Shown here: one piece after another, positions 26,739 through 35,647 of the stretch
How positions within the stretch are numbered: position 1 is the stretch's first letter
Layout: each line of letters opens with the position of its first letter
DNA from: CFX5 sp023384495
GTDB taxonomy: Bacteria > Chloroflexota > Anaerolineae > Caldilineales > Caldilineaceae
Assembly (NCBI GenBank): GCA_048499455.1
Contig: JASNZV010000001.1
Coordinates: 1,054,001 to 1,118,000 of the forward strand
Reading direction: 5' to 3'
DNA: 64,000 nt
The notes under the pieces: model-generated
The model's database searches: none
What the model saw: only the letters and a program-made list of their open reading frames with translations
What the model was told of the DNA's origin: nothing
Translations under genes and position numbers: made by a program

Positions 26739-26829
26739 ACCCTGTTTCAAAACCGGAGTTACCCGAACGAGTAGACATTTTCACAAAGTCCGGTTTTCAA
26801 AGCAGTCATCATGACATGCGGACACCCCG

Positions 26830-26938
26830 AACAATGATAGCGTACAGCAGGAACCCAGAGGTTTTTCTCTGTGTTCTCTGTGCAGTCTCTCCGCCCTCTG
26901 TGTTATACTGTTTTGCTCGATTTTCACAGCAGGATAGC
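26830..26938. repeat. Second copy of the dispersed CAGAG hairpin repeat, between convergent genes
   Basis: It shares the ends of the 11636-11768 copy: GATAGCGTACAGCAGGAAC at left and CTGTTTTGCTCGATTTTCA at right. The core is a shorter CAGAGGTTTTTCTCTGTG hairpin. Like the first copy, it lies between two convergent stops (rpe and cdsA). A separate CAAAACCGGA/TCCGGTTTT inverted repeat precedes it at 26748-26800. Confidence 0.75.
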
Positions 26939-26986
26939 GACGTAATATGGCCAATGGGGTGGCGAGTGGTGCGGTTCGGTCAAACA

Positions 26987-27772
26987 CTACCAGCGGGCAT
27001 ATTGGACAACATGATAGACCAGGGGCAGCACAAACAGGATACTGTCGAGCCGGTCGAGCACGCCCCCATGACCGGGAATTAGCCGGCTGCTGTCTTTGGC
27101 CCTCACCTGACGTTTGAGCATGCTGATGGCCAGATCACCGGCCAGCGCAAAGAGGCCTCCCACTGCGCCTAGCAGCGCGCCAAACCAAAGCGGCGCCTGC
27201 AATGGGAGGATCGCAACGACCAAAGCGCCCATCAGGGCAGCCGCGGCCCACCCGCCAATCGAGCCCTCCCAGGTCTTTTTGGGGCTGAGGCGCACCCATA
27301 GCTTGTGACGCCCCAAGGTGACCCCTACAAAGTAGGCGGCTGTATCATTGGCCCACGTAATGAGCACCCCGTATAGCATCCACCAAAGGCCGTCAGGCAA
27401 CTGGCGCAGAGCCACAGTCTGTCCCATCATCAGCCCGATATAGATCGCGCCGGCCACGGTGGCAAGCCAGGTATGGAGCGGTGCGACCGGTTGATAGAGG
27501 GCGTAGACCAGCGACACAACCAGCCCGGCAGTGATGACCGGCGCCAACAGCGGAAGCCCTGGCTGCCAGCCCGCCAGAACCAGCGCAACAATCCAGACCA
27601 GGCCGAGCCAAAGCGCAGGTCGATACCCCCCCTTATCTAGCAGTGAAAAGAACTCGAACCCGCCAAAGAGGGCCACAGCCAGGATCAACAGTAGCGCCCA
27701 GATGCCGCCAAACCAAAGCGGGGCCAGCACAAGTGGCAACGCAATCAGGCCAACAATAATCCGGGTAGTCAC
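26987..27772 (-). CDS. cdsA: Phosphatidate cytidylyltransferase
   Basis: A 261-residue membrane enzyme making CDP-diacylglycerol from phosphatidate and CTP for phospholipid synthesis. It has about seven hydrophobic helices and the family signature near the end, SMLKRQVRAKDSSRLIPGHG with GVLDRLDSILF, carrying the conserved acidic residues. GTG 27772 is preferred because the protein then begins VTTRIIVGLIALPLVL, like typical CdsA; an in-frame codon at 27853 would add 27 unrelated residues. It is the last gene of the rpsB-tsf-pyrH-frr-uppS-cdsA block. Confidence 0.92.
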   Translation of the reverse strand: MTTRIIVGLIALPLVLAPLWFGGIWALLLILAVALFGGFEFFSLLDKGGYRPALWLGLVWIVALVLAGWQPGLPLLAPVITAGLVVSLVYALYQPVAPLHTWLATVAGAIYIGLMMGQTVALRQLPDGLWWMLYGVLITWANDTAAYFVGVTLGRHKLWVRLSPKKTWEGSIGGWAAAALMGALVVAILPLQAPLWFGALLGAVGGLFALAGDLAISMLKRQVRAKDSSRLIPGHGGVLDRLDSILFVLPLVYHVVQYARW

Positions 27773-27947
27773 GCGGGCATGCTCATCGTGGTAGTGAGTC
27801 TGTAATGAAACTAGCAGGCGAATCGATGACAGCGGAGAAATGACAAGGATCACCCGGCGCGCGGCTCAACGGGGCCTATCCGGTCTTTCACGATTATGGT
27901 TCGTGACTGTCGGCATAAAGCCTGGCGTCCTCTTGTCTGGGTAGGCC

Positions 27948-28703
27948 CTAACTGGGGCTAGGGACGCGGCCAAAACGGCGTTCACGGCGGTCATATTCCG
28001 CCAACGCGTTGTACAGTTCCTTTTCGTCAAAATCTGGCCAGTAGGTAGGCGTCGCATAATACTCGGCATAGGCTGCTTGCCAGATGAGAAAGTTGCTGAG
28101 ACGCCACTCGCCGCCGGTGCGGATGATCAGATCCGGGTCGGGCAGAGCACTTGTATACAGATACTGGCTGAACAGCTCTTCGCTCAACGCCTCAGGGTCG
28201 ATCCCATCGGCAATGATGCGGCGGACGGCGTCCAGAATTTCAGCGCGCCCCCCATAGTTGAACGCAACGTTGAGGGTGATGCGGTCGTTGTAACGGGTGA
28301 CATCCAGGGCGTGGCGGATCTGTTCTTGCAGGTGGTGGCTGATGCCATCCATACGACCGCTATGGAGGATGCGAACCCCGTTTTTGTGGAGTTCGTTCAA
28401 CTGGCGCTGAATGGTCAGCCCCAGCAGCCGCATCAGGCCGCTGACCTCATCGGGGGGTCGATGCCAATTTTCGGTGGAAAAGGCATAAATCGTAAGCACC
28501 TTGACGCCAAACTCAACACAGCTCTCAAGGATGCGACGGATGTTGTCCACCCCCGCTTGATGGCCGGCAAAGCGGGGCAAGCTGCGCGCCTGCGCCCAGC
28601 GTCCATTGCCGTCCATGATGATGCCAATGTGATGAGGCGTCCGCCCTAGGGGTGGGGGCGCGGTTGGTCGTTGACTGTTCACAAATGGATGCCCTCTCTG
28701 CAA
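27948..28703 (-). CDS. uppS: Isoprenyl transferase (undecaprenyl diphosphate synthase)
   Basis: A 251-residue cis-prenyltransferase supplying the undecaprenyl carrier for cell-wall and glycan synthesis. PHHIGIIMDGNGRWAQ holds the catalytic aspartate in the first conserved region. LTIYAFSTENWHRP and the late PDLIIRTGGEWRLSNFLIWQ with YAEYY follow the family. The proposed start is a TTG at 28703 because GGAGGG lies six bases upstream; another TTG at 28721 is possible. An upstream extension of about 20 residues precedes the conserved core. It supplies the lipid carrier that the glycan cluster to the right would need. Confidence 0.92.
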   Translation of the reverse strand: MQRGHPFVNSQRPTAPPPLGRTPHHIGIIMDGNGRWAQARSLPRFAGHQAGVDNIRRILESCVEFGVKVLTIYAFSTENWHRPPDEVSGLMRLLGLTIQRQLNELHKNGVRILHSGRMDGISHHLQEQIRHALDVTRYNDRITLNVAFNYGGRAEILDAVRRIIADGIDPEALSEELFSQYLYTSALPDPDLIIRTGGEWRLSNFLIWQAAYAEYYATPTYWPDFDEKELYNALAEYDRRERRFGRVPSPS

Positions 28704-28853
28704 CGAATACCCTCCGACCAACCCCGCACGATGCTACGCTGCCTGCGAGCCAAATCTGCTCGACGTGGATATGACCTAAAAACGCGATAACAATCATGGC
28801 TGACAGGAGGCCATAAGCCTGCCTACACCCCTTTGCCCATCACTGTTGACGCG

Positions 28854-29411
28854 CTACACCGTCATGATTTCGGCGTCCTTCTCGCGTACAATCTCATCCA
28901 CTTGCTTGATGAAGGCGTCGGTCTTTTCTTGGACTCTCTCCTCGCCCCGGTGGAGGTCATCTTCCGAGATCATACTTTCCTTTTCCATCTCGCGCAAGTC
29001 ATGGATGGCGTCTCGCCGGATGTTGCGGACGGCCACGCGAGCCTCTTCCCCGCGCTTGGATACGATCTTGGTCAATTCACGGCGGCGTTCTTCCGTTAGC
29101 GGCGGGATGATCAGGCGGATCTGTTGACCGTCATTGTTGGGCGTTAGTTTCAGATCCGACTTGGAAATCGCCCGTTCAATCGCAGGGATGTCGCCCTTGC
29201 TAAAGGGGCGAATCACCAATTGCTGTGGTTCGGGCACATTGATGGTGGCAAGCTGCTGCAACGGCGTCGGCATGCCAAAATATTCGACGGTGATGCGCTC
29301 GACCAACGCCGGTGAGGCGCGCCCGGTGCGAATCGACGTCAGGTCCGTCCGCAGGGAATCAATGGTCTTTTCCATGCGTTCGTGGGTTTCAGCTAACACT
29401 TCGTTGATCAT
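28854..29411 (-). CDS. frr: Ribosome recycling factor
   Basis: A 185-residue protein that splits post-termination ribosomes together with EF-G. The start at 29411 gives the standard length and has AGGAGA upstream; an in-frame ATG at 29444 would add eleven residues. The sequence has MEKTIDSLRTDLTSIRTGRA, VEYFGMPTPLQQLATI, IRLIIPPLTEERRRELTK and a long C-terminal helix, as expected for the two-domain L-shaped fold. Confidence 0.95.
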   Translation of the reverse strand: MINEVLAETHERMEKTIDSLRTDLTSIRTGRASPALVERITVEYFGMPTPLQQLATINVPEPQQLVIRPFSKGDIPAIERAISKSDLKLTPNNDGQQIRLIIPPLTEERRRELTKIVSKRGEEARVAVRNIRRDAIHDLREMEKESMISEDDLHRGEERVQEKTDAFIKQVDEIVREKDAEIMTV

Positions 29412-29555
29412 CTTCGGTTCTCCTGGCGTAGAAGGTTGCGTCACCGCGCAAGTGGTTGCAACTTGCTATTTTAGCAAAGTCTACGCCTAGATAAAAACAG
29501 AGTGGCAATTGGGTGGGCATTCCAGCGGTGGGGCGCCGCCGGCTGTTGTTGATGG

Positions 29556-30275
29556 TCAAGACGTAATGATGGTGCCCACTGTCTCACCGCGCACAACCTT
29601 TTCCAGCGTCTCTTCGTGCCAGAGATTGACCACATAGATAGGCAGGTCGTTGTCCATACACATGGCCATGGCCGTGCTGTCCATCACCCCAACCCGCATA
29701 TTGAGGGCGTCAATATAGGTGAGGTGCTCAAAGCGGCGCGCCTCGGCATTCTTCTTGGGGTCGCTGTCGTAGACAGCATCGACTTTGGTCGCCTTGATCA
29801 GCACCTCGGCGTCGATCTCCATCGCGCGCAGCGAAGCCGCCGTGTCGGTGGTAAAGTAAGGATTGCCGGTGCCCGCCCCAAAGATAACGGCGCGCCCCTT
29901 TTCGAGGTGACGGATGGCTCGACGCTGGATATAGGGTTCAGCCACCGCGCGCACTTCGATGCCGGTCATCACCCGCGTGGGGACGCCGTGGCGTTCCAGC
30001 GCATCCTGGAGCGCCAGCGAGTTCATCACCGTGGCGAGCATCCCCATATGGTCGGCGGTGACCCGTTCCATGCCGTGCTCCATCCCATCCTGCATCCCGC
30101 GCCAGAGGTTCCCCCCACCAATCACGATAGCGACCTGCACCCCCATATTGACGATGCGCACCACTTTGTCGGCCAAAAAGTCAGCCTGTGCGGGGTTGAT
30201 GCCAAAACCGCCCTCACCGGCCAACGCTTCCCCACCCAGCTTCAGCAAGATGCGCCGATATTTGAGTTCCGCCAT
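29556..30275 (-). CDS. pyrH: UMP kinase
   Basis: A 239-residue amino-acid-kinase-fold enzyme phosphorylating UMP with ATP. It begins ELKYRRILLKLGGEALAGEG with the phosphate loop, then VAIVIGGGNLWRG, TADHMGMLATVMNSLALQDA and GTGNPYFTTDTAASLRA, all characteristic of bacterial PyrH. GGAGAGG precedes the ATG. It lies between tsf and frr, the usual neighbourhood. Confidence 0.96.
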   Translation of the reverse strand: MAELKYRRILLKLGGEALAGEGGFGINPAQADFLADKVVRIVNMGVQVAIVIGGGNLWRGMQDGMEHGMERVTADHMGMLATVMNSLALQDALERHGVPTRVMTGIEVRAVAEPYIQRRAIRHLEKGRAVIFGAGTGNPYFTTDTAASLRAMEIDAEVLIKATKVDAVYDSDPKKNAEARRFEHLTYIDALNMRVGVMDSTAMAMCMDNDLPIYVVNLWHEETLEKVVRGETVGTIITS

Positions 30276-30325
30276 ATATGCTTCCTCTCCTATGTTTACG
30301 GCTGTTTACGGCTTACGCAAACGAA

Positions 30326-30347
30326 TGCCCAGCCGTGGGGCTGGGCA
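30326..30347 (-). terminator. Strong hairpin just after tsf (attenuator or terminator)
   Basis: TGCCCAGCC (30326-30334) and GGCTGGGCA (30339-30347) form a nine-base perfect stem with a GTGG loop, beginning nine bases beyond the tsf stop. Only a weak T-rich tract follows (TTCGTTTG), so it may reduce rather than block transcription into pyrH, or stabilise the rpsB-tsf RNA. Confidence 0.65.
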
Positions 30348-30355
30348 CCTGGAAA

Positions 30356-30952
30356 TCAACCACCGATTTCTAGCCGGGCGAACCTTGTTACCCGGATATT
30401 TTCGCCAAGAGAGGCGACAGTATCGGTCAGGAGGTCTTGGATTTTTTTGTCTGGGTCTTTGATAAAGGGCTGTTCCAGAAAACAGACATCGCTAAACCAT
30501 TTGTCAAGCTTGCCTTCGATGATCTTCTCAACAACCGCCGCGGGCTTGCCGCTACCGGTCGTCTGTTCGCGATAGATGGCGCTTTCCTTCTCGACAGCGT
30601 CGGCGGGCACCTCTTCTCTGTTGAGCCACTGTGGTCGGGCAGCCACCACGTGCATGGCCAGGTCGCGCGCCAGTTGCTGAAACTGTTCGGTGCGGGCAAC
30701 GAAGTCGGTTTCGCAGTTCAGCTCGACGAGCGCCGCAGCCTTGCCGCCAAAGTGCACATAGTTGCCGATGATCCCTTCGCGGGTGTCGCGGCTGGCTTTT
30801 TTGGCGGCGCTGGCCAATCCTTTTTTGCGCAAAATCTCCACAGCGGTTTCAAAGTCGCCATTGGCCTCTTCGAGCGCCTTTTTGCAATCATTCACGCCGG
30901 CGCTGGTGGCCGTGCGTAATTCTTTTACCATTTGAGCGGTCACTTCTGCCAT
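30356..30952 (-). CDS. tsf: Elongation factor Ts
   Basis: A 198-residue nucleotide-exchange factor for EF-Tu. The N-terminal UBA-like part (VKELRTATSAGVNDCKKALE) is followed by KGLASAAKKASRDTREG, the core VELNCETDFVARTEQFQQLA and DIRVTRFARLEIGG-like C-terminal residues (NIRVTRFARLEIGG). At under 200 residues it is the short form found in several phyla. GGGGAG lies before the ATG. Co-transcribed with rpsB. Confidence 0.95.
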   Translation of the reverse strand: MAEVTAQMVKELRTATSAGVNDCKKALEEANGDFETAVEILRKKGLASAAKKASRDTREGIIGNYVHFGGKAAALVELNCETDFVARTEQFQQLARDLAMHVVAARPQWLNREEVPADAVEKESAIYREQTTGSGKPAAVVEKIIEGKLDKWFSDVCFLEQPFIKDPDKKIQDLLTDTVASLGENIRVTRFARLEIGG

Positions 30953-31016
30953 TTTGTCTCTCCCCTTGGCTCAGAACGCACCACACTGCGTCTGCACTCT
31001 ATTCAGCTCTATTGGG

Positions 31017-31060
31017 CTGCGTTGAAGACGTAATTGTTCGCAAACACGCCTTCAACGCAG
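31017..31060. repeat. 11-bp hairpin between rpsB and tsf
   Basis: CTGCGTTGAAG (31017-31027) and CTTCAACGCAG (31050-31060) are perfect reverse complements around a 22-base loop. It sits 20 bases beyond the rpsB stop and is a candidate for RNA processing, attenuation or translational control of tsf. Confidence 0.65.
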
Positions 31061-31080
31061 CTTGGGCCTAGATACGATGC

Positions 31081-32022
31081 CTATTCCTCGATTGCGACGA
31101 CTTTGTCATCGGCACCATCCACCGCAGCATCGTCTTCACTGGCGGCGTCTTCACTGGCGGCGTCTTTGCTCTCTTCGCCCATATCAACATCCCCCAGATC
31201 GTCAAGCTCGCTGTCAAACTCGTCGTCCAGTTCGTCTTCGGCGGCCTGCAACTTAGCAAGCGTGCTGGGGCCAAGATATTGCTCCATGGCCATCAGATCC
31301 GCCTGGCTCACCTGGCCAGTCTCCGCCATATCCACCTCGCGGATGCGAAGCCCTTCTTCGGCGGCGTCAGCAATCACGCTCACGATCAGCTTCACGGCGC
31401 GGATGGCGTCGTCATTGCTGGGGATGGCGTATTCCACCAAGTCGGGGTTGCTGTTGGTGTCCACCATGGCCATCACCGGGATTTTGAGCTTATTGGCTTC
31501 GTTGACAGCCAGGTCTTCCACGTTTGTATCAACCACAAAGACCATGGTTGGCAACCGTGACATCGTTTTGAGACCGCCAATCCGTCGATTGAGTTTGTCA
31601 ATTTCACGCTGGATGGTCAGGCGCTCTTTTTTGGTGAGCATGTTGTATTCGCCGGCGTCCATCCGTCGTTCCAACAGCAGCAGGTGGTCGATTCGTTGCT
31701 TGATCGTCACCCAGTTGGTGAGGGTGCCGCCCAACCAGCGCTCGTTGATAAACGGCATCTGGCAGCGCTCGGCCTCCTGGCGAATCGACGCCTGCGCCTG
31801 TCGCTTGGTGCCGACGAAGAGGATCGTCCCGTTCTTGGCAACCGTATCGCGCACTACCGAGGCGTATTCGTTGAGCCGCAGCATGGTCTGTTGCAGATCA
31901 ATAATATGGACGCCGCTGCGCTCCGTAAAGATAAACGGGCGCATCTTGGGGTTCCAGCGGCGAGTGCGGTGCCCAAAATGGACGCCCGCCTCCAAGAGTT
32001 CCTTCATTGTGACGACTGACAT
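31081..32022 (-). CDS. rpsB: 30S ribosomal protein S2
   Basis: A 313-residue S2 protein. The body carries MKELLEAGVHFGHRTRRWNP, MRPFIFTERSGVHIIDLQQT, and LGGTLTNWVTIKQR, and the LPTMVFVVDTNVEDLAVNEA region. Compared with the usual 230-260 residues it has an acidic C-terminal extension of about 60 residues (DELDDEFDSELDDLGDVDMG), containing a 15-base tandem duplication encoding ASEDA twice (31133-31162). AGGAGA precedes the ATG. It is the first gene of the block. Confidence 0.95.
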   Translation of the reverse strand: MSVVTMKELLEAGVHFGHRTRRWNPKMRPFIFTERSGVHIIDLQQTMLRLNEYASVVRDTVAKNGTILFVGTKRQAQASIRQEAERCQMPFINERWLGGTLTNWVTIKQRIDHLLLLERRMDAGEYNMLTKKERLTIQREIDKLNRRIGGLKTMSRLPTMVFVVDTNVEDLAVNEANKLKIPVMAMVDTNSNPDLVEYAIPSNDDAIRAVKLIVSVIADAAEEGLRIREVDMAETGQVSQADLMAMEQYLGPSTLAKLQAAEDELDDEFDSELDDLGDVDMGEESKDAASEDAASEDDAAVDGADDKVVAIEE

Positions 32023-32192
32023 GGGTATTCTCCTGTTATTGGGTTATTGCTTCCGCCCCGTTCACCCGAAACCGCTGACTGTATTGTCCTGGTCCTCTGA
32101 AGATGAACCGAAACAACCCCAGCACCCAACGGTTTCGTCCCGCGGCGTGAAAAGTAAGAGCACAAGTGGCGCCAAACAGACACCAATCGTTA

Positions 32193-32222
32193 ATGATAGC
32201 ACAAGAGGTTCAATTTCATCAA
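32193..32222 (-). promoter_or_regulatory. Candidate promoter of the rpsB operon
   Basis: Reading leftward, TTGATG (32222-32217) and TATCAT (32198-32193) are 18 bases apart, leaving a leader of about 165 bases before rpsB. Such a leader could carry S2 autoregulation, known in other bacteria, but no S2-like RNA fold was verified. Confidence 0.5.
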
Positions 32223-32238
32223 AATCAAATAAGCTCAA

Positions 32239-32335
32239 ACGTTACTCACCGATGTCACGCAAACCTTGCATGAAAACTGACTCATCCACAGCGCCTCACC
32301 TCTGGCGAATCATCAGGCGCTGCGTAACGTGAGTC
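32239..32335. repeat. MITE-like repeat copy near the rpsB promoter
   Basis: The words GTTAC, ACGCAAACCTTG, CTGGCGAATC and TCAGGCGCTGCGTAA appear in the same order as in the element at 61677-61765 (ACGCAAGCCTTG, CTGGCAAGC, TCAGGCGCCGCGTAA). The ends are roughly complementary, as expected of a non-autonomous element. It lies between the regulator gene and the rpsB promoter. Confidence 0.5.
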
Positions 32336-32337
32336 AC

Positions 32338-33054
32338 TCAGCTCTCATCTTGTTTGAAGTCGACGAATCGATAGCCCAAACCACGCTCGGTAAAAATATA
32401 TTGCGGATCAGCCGGGTCTTTTTCGATCTTCTTGCGCAGATAGGTGATGTACAGGCGCAACAGATGATTGTCGTTGATATATTCGTGGCCCCAAACCTTA
32501 GTCAGCAACGTCTCGTGGGGGACCACCCACCCGGCATTTTGGATCAGATGATAGAGCAACCGGTATTCGGTGGGGCGCAGGCTCAGCCGTTCGCCATCGA
32601 CGATGACATCGCGGCGCTGCAGATCGACTTGCAATCGCTCATCAATGCGGATGATCTGCTTGTCGGGGCGGCTGGTCTGCTCAAACCGGCGCAGCACCGC
32701 GCGGATGCGGCTGGAGAGTTCGCGTGGGCTAAAGGGTTTTGTTACATAATCGTCGGCGCCCAGATCCAACCCCTTCACACGCGCCTCTTCTTCCGAGCGC
32801 ACCGTCAACATAATCACGGCGGCGTCGCTGATCTCGCGCAGACGTTTCAGCGTTTCAAAACCATCCAGGCCGGGCATCTCCACGTCTAGCAACACAAGAT
32901 CGGGATTGTGGTCGCGCACTTTCTCAAGCGCCTGCAGACCATTGTTGGCCTCGATGGTCAGATACCCTTCCAGGTCAAGATTCATCTTGACAAACCGCAC
33001 CATGCGCGGCTCATCATCCACAATGAGAATCGTCATCTTGGGTGAATTGCTCAT
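32338..33054 (-). CDS. OmpR/PhoB-family response regulator
   Basis: A 238-residue transcription regulator. The receiver domain has ILIVDDEPRMVRF with the acidic pair, the phosphorylated aspartate in LVLLDVEMPGLDG (about residue 55), the threonine of AAVIMLTVRSEEE and the lysine of DDYVTKPFSPREL. The winged-helix DNA-binding part follows (RLSLRPTEYRLLYHLIQNAG, VWGHEYINDNHLLRLYITYLRKK). No histidine kinase is encoded nearby, so it is an orphan. ATG 33054 is chosen because GAGGGGG lies eight bases upstream; an in-frame ATG at 33093 would add 13 unconserved residues. Confidence 0.92.
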   Translation of the reverse strand: MSNSPKMTILIVDDEPRMVRFVKMNLDLEGYLTIEANNGLQALEKVRDHNPDLVLLDVEMPGLDGFETLKRLREISDAAVIMLTVRSEEEARVKGLDLGADDYVTKPFSPRELSSRIRAVLRRFEQTSRPDKQIIRIDERLQVDLQRRDVIVDGERLSLRPTEYRLLYHLIQNAGWVVPHETLLTKVWGHEYINDNHLLRLYITYLRKKIEKDPADPQYIFTERGLGYRFVDFKQDES

Positions 33055-33119
33055 ACGCGCTGCCCCCTCAGTCCACCAGCATGCCTCCCACAAATCCCTG
33101 ACTGCATAACTGTTTCAGT

Positions 33120-35042
33120 TTAACGGTTTTGAGGCGTTATCTGCAATATTGCAACCCCATCATGCTCATACAACAGCCGCAGATCAGGCCACTGTCGCAG
33201 CGTTTCGAGGTTCAGGCCCGGCCGGGCGTAATGACCCCGCGCCCCAAGGTAGATATACTCCACGCCCATGGCATATAATTGGTTGAGGGCGCCGGGGTCT
33301 GCCTCCAGTTGCACCACCGCGCGCGACCAATCCGCCACCTGTTGCAGATAGGCCCCGCGCATGATCATCACCCCGGCAGTTGTCTCGCGTTGGGTAAAGT
33401 AAGGGATCCAGTAGCCGGCGTCGGTTCCATGGGCGACATTGGGCAACCAGAATTCGGTGTTGACGGCAAAGCGCGCCTGTGGTGGAATATGGCGCTGAAT
33501 CCATGTCATGGCGGTTACATCCGCCTCAGTGACAAAGAAGCGATACGGCTCAATCTGTGTGATGCGCAACCGCGCCGCCGGCAATGCTCCCACAAGGACA
33601 ACGAGCATAAGCGCCGCCACCGCGCGCGGCTGCCATGGCAGAGGCAGCGCCTGCACCAGCGCCTCACCGCCCGCCCCCACCAATAGCCCAATCGGCAGAT
33701 AGAGGAGAATCAACACCGCTCCCATGTTGGTGAACATGAGCGCAGGGATGCCCAATCGATACGCGCTGCCTTCGAGCACGAGCAGAAGAAGCCATGTCAG
33801 GGCAAAGAGCGTGAGCGGATTGCGGCGCGCCAATCCGCCAATAGTAGCCACGGCCGTCAGCAGCCACAGCCATGTCGGGGCTGCCAGCGCCGTAACAGTG
33901 CTCCAGGGGAAGGCGTAGTAGCGCTCGATACTTTCGCCACGCGTCGCTGGGTCGATGGCCGCCACGGTCGCTGTGTACGCCAGCGCTTCTATGTAGGCGC
34001 GCAAGGCTGTCCAGAGTGTCGGCAAGATGAGCAGTAGCGTCAGCCCACCGATCCAGACGAGGCCGATAAACAATGCGCGCCATTGACCCTGCCCGCGCCA
34101 GCGCCAGGCCCAGCCCATTATGCCCAGCAACAGCGCCGGCGCATAGAAGGCAGCCACCCGAAAGTGGAGCAGACAGACCGCTGCGGTCAGTAGGGCGGCC
34201 AAGAGCGCCTGCGCTATAATTTCTGCCCGACGATGGGTTTGGCGCCAATCATGCACAAAGCTGCGCAATGCTTCCAGCGTCACCACCCAGGCAGTCAACA
34301 GCAGGGCCTGGCTGGCAAGCTGTGTAAAACGCCCCCAGTTGACATAAAATGCAGGCTGAAACGAAAAGAGACCTACAATCGCCAACCCGACCACGGCGCC
34401 CACGCGCCCGCTATAACGGTCCAGCGCCAGGTAGACGCCCAGGCCCGCCAACCCACTGAACACTTGCGCAGTCCACAAAAGGGCCGTATGCGCCGGCGCG
34501 CTGGTCAACCCCTGCACCGTTCCCGCGATGGCGTAGAACCCCAGGTGATACATGTCCACGTCAACGGGAAAGTACGGGGCAAGCGTGTAGGGCAAGCGGC
34601 CAGCTTCGGCTGTTAACCCGGTGAGCAGCACATGATGCAGCGAATCGGCCCAGGCTGGGTATGGGTATTCATTGGCCACCCAAAGGCGGGTCGCCAATGT
34701 CAGCGCAACCAGCCCGACCGCCACCCACTCCAGCAGTTGCCAGCGATCTCGACGTTGTTGGCCGCGCAAGCGCGCAAAAACCACCACCAGGCCGCACAGG
34801 CCCAATATTGCCCACAGGAAAGTAGAGGTCAACCCCACGGAGGGCGCCACAAAGCGGACGCCATAATAGAAAACGGGATAGCTTGCTGCACTCAAGCCGA
34901 TGACAACTATCGGCAACTGGAGGCCTGGCCAATGATCTGCGCCCTTGGTGATGATCAGCAGGGCATGGCCCGGCAGCCAGAGCGCAAGCGCCAGCACACC
35001 AAGCACTTGCAGCTCAACAACCCACATATGGAGGCCCTGCAT
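33120..35042 (-). CDS. Polytopic membrane protein, GT-C glycosyltransferase-like
   Basis: A 640-residue protein with about 13-14 hydrophobic helices and a soluble C-terminal part. An extracytoplasmic-loop acidic motif in the first third (PYPAWADSLHHVLLTGL, then PYFPVDVDMYHLGFYAI) resembles GT-C enzymes, which use a polyprenyl-phosphate sugar donor. The last 150 residues (TWIQRHIPPQARFAVNTEFW and onward) look like the soluble domain of such enzymes. The acceptor is unknown; its location at the edge of the glycan cluster suggests surface glycan or glycoprotein assembly. It starts eight bases after the lipoprotein gene, so the two are probably co-transcribed. Confidence 0.65.
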   Translation of the reverse strand: MQGLHMWVVELQVLGVLALALWLPGHALLIITKGADHWPGLQLPIVVIGLSAASYPVFYYGVRFVAPSVGLTSTFLWAILGLCGLVVVFARLRGQQRRDRWQLLEWVAVGLVALTLATRLWVANEYPYPAWADSLHHVLLTGLTAEAGRLPYTLAPYFPVDVDMYHLGFYAIAGTVQGLTSAPAHTALLWTAQVFSGLAGLGVYLALDRYSGRVGAVVGLAIVGLFSFQPAFYVNWGRFTQLASQALLLTAWVVTLEALRSFVHDWRQTHRRAEIIAQALLAALLTAAVCLLHFRVAAFYAPALLLGIMGWAWRWRGQGQWRALFIGLVWIGGLTLLLILPTLWTALRAYIEALAYTATVAAIDPATRGESIERYYAFPWSTVTALAAPTWLWLLTAVATIGGLARRNPLTLFALTWLLLLVLEGSAYRLGIPALMFTNMGAVLILLYLPIGLLVGAGGEALVQALPLPWQPRAVAALMLVVLVGALPAARLRITQIEPYRFFVTEADVTAMTWIQRHIPPQARFAVNTEFWLPNVAHGTDAGYWIPYFTQRETTAGVMIMRGAYLQQVADWSRAVVQLEADPGALNQLYAMGVEYIYLGARGHYARPGLNLETLRQWPDLRLLYEHDGVAILQITPQNR

Positions 35043-35050
35043 GTCGTGGT

Positions 35051-35647
35051 TTAATAATCTACAACGTGTTCGCCCACATCGATCAGATCATTGGACGGGG
35101 CCGCCACCAGGATGGGGCGATCTTCGCTATCGTTGACGACGGCATACTTGACGATCATATCACCCACGATCACCACATAGTCACGCGCCTCGACATCCTC
35201 AAACACAAAGACGCCATCACTGTCAGAAAAGGTAGAAGGGCTGAAGGCGTTGTCAAGCGCCCAGAAACATTCGTCCGCCTTCTCTTCCTCGGGCGTGCCT
35301 TCGGGGCAATAGACCTCGGCCAGCCTCACGATCGCGCGGACGAGCGGCTGGTTGGTTTGCAGCGAAAGCAGGCGGCCCGTCACCATCGAACGACCTTCCC
35401 CAATCGATAGCGGCGTGGGCAGTGGGCTAGGCGGCGCGGATAGGGGGCTTTCGCCGGCCGCCAAGGGGCTGACCTGTGCGGCAGCCGTCGGGGTTGGCGG
35501 TGGAGCACTGGTCGGTGTATTGGCGATTGCGACCGGTGTATTGGTTGGCGCTGGCGCCGGTGTTGGCTCCTCATTGCCGCCACAGGCAGCAAGAACAAGC
35601 AGAGCCAATAAAGCGGCCAGGAACAATCGGGTTATCGTAATGCGCAT
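35051..35647 (-). CDS. Lipoprotein with proline/threonine-rich linker
   Basis: A 198-residue predicted lipoprotein. The start at 35647 gives a signal peptide MRITITRLFLAALLALLVL followed by the lipobox LAACGG, and AAGGGAG lies just before it. Residues about 25-85 are low-complexity proline, threonine, alanine and serine, a typical surface linker. The C-terminal region (MVTGRLLSLQTNQPLVRAIV; DGVFVFEDVEARDYVVIVGD) resembles a carboxypeptidase-regulatory-like beta-sandwich. No enzyme motif is visible. It is first in a transcript with the GT-C-like gene. Confidence 0.78.
   Translation of the reverse strand: MRITITRLFLAALLALLVLAACGGNEEPTPAPAPTNTPVAIANTPTSAPPPTPTAAAQVSPLAAGESPLSAPPSPLPTPLSIGEGRSMVTGRLLSLQTNQPLVRAIVRLAEVYCPEGTPEEEKADECFWALDNAFSPSTFSDSDGVFVFEDVEARDYVVIVGDMIVKYAVVNDSEDRPILVAAPSNDLIDVGEHVVDY

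Noticed and set aside
31034..32332. A 432-codon plus-strand open frame opposite rpsB
   Set aside because: Low-complexity serine-rich residues are the antisense reading of S2's acidic C-terminus; rpsB is unambiguous.
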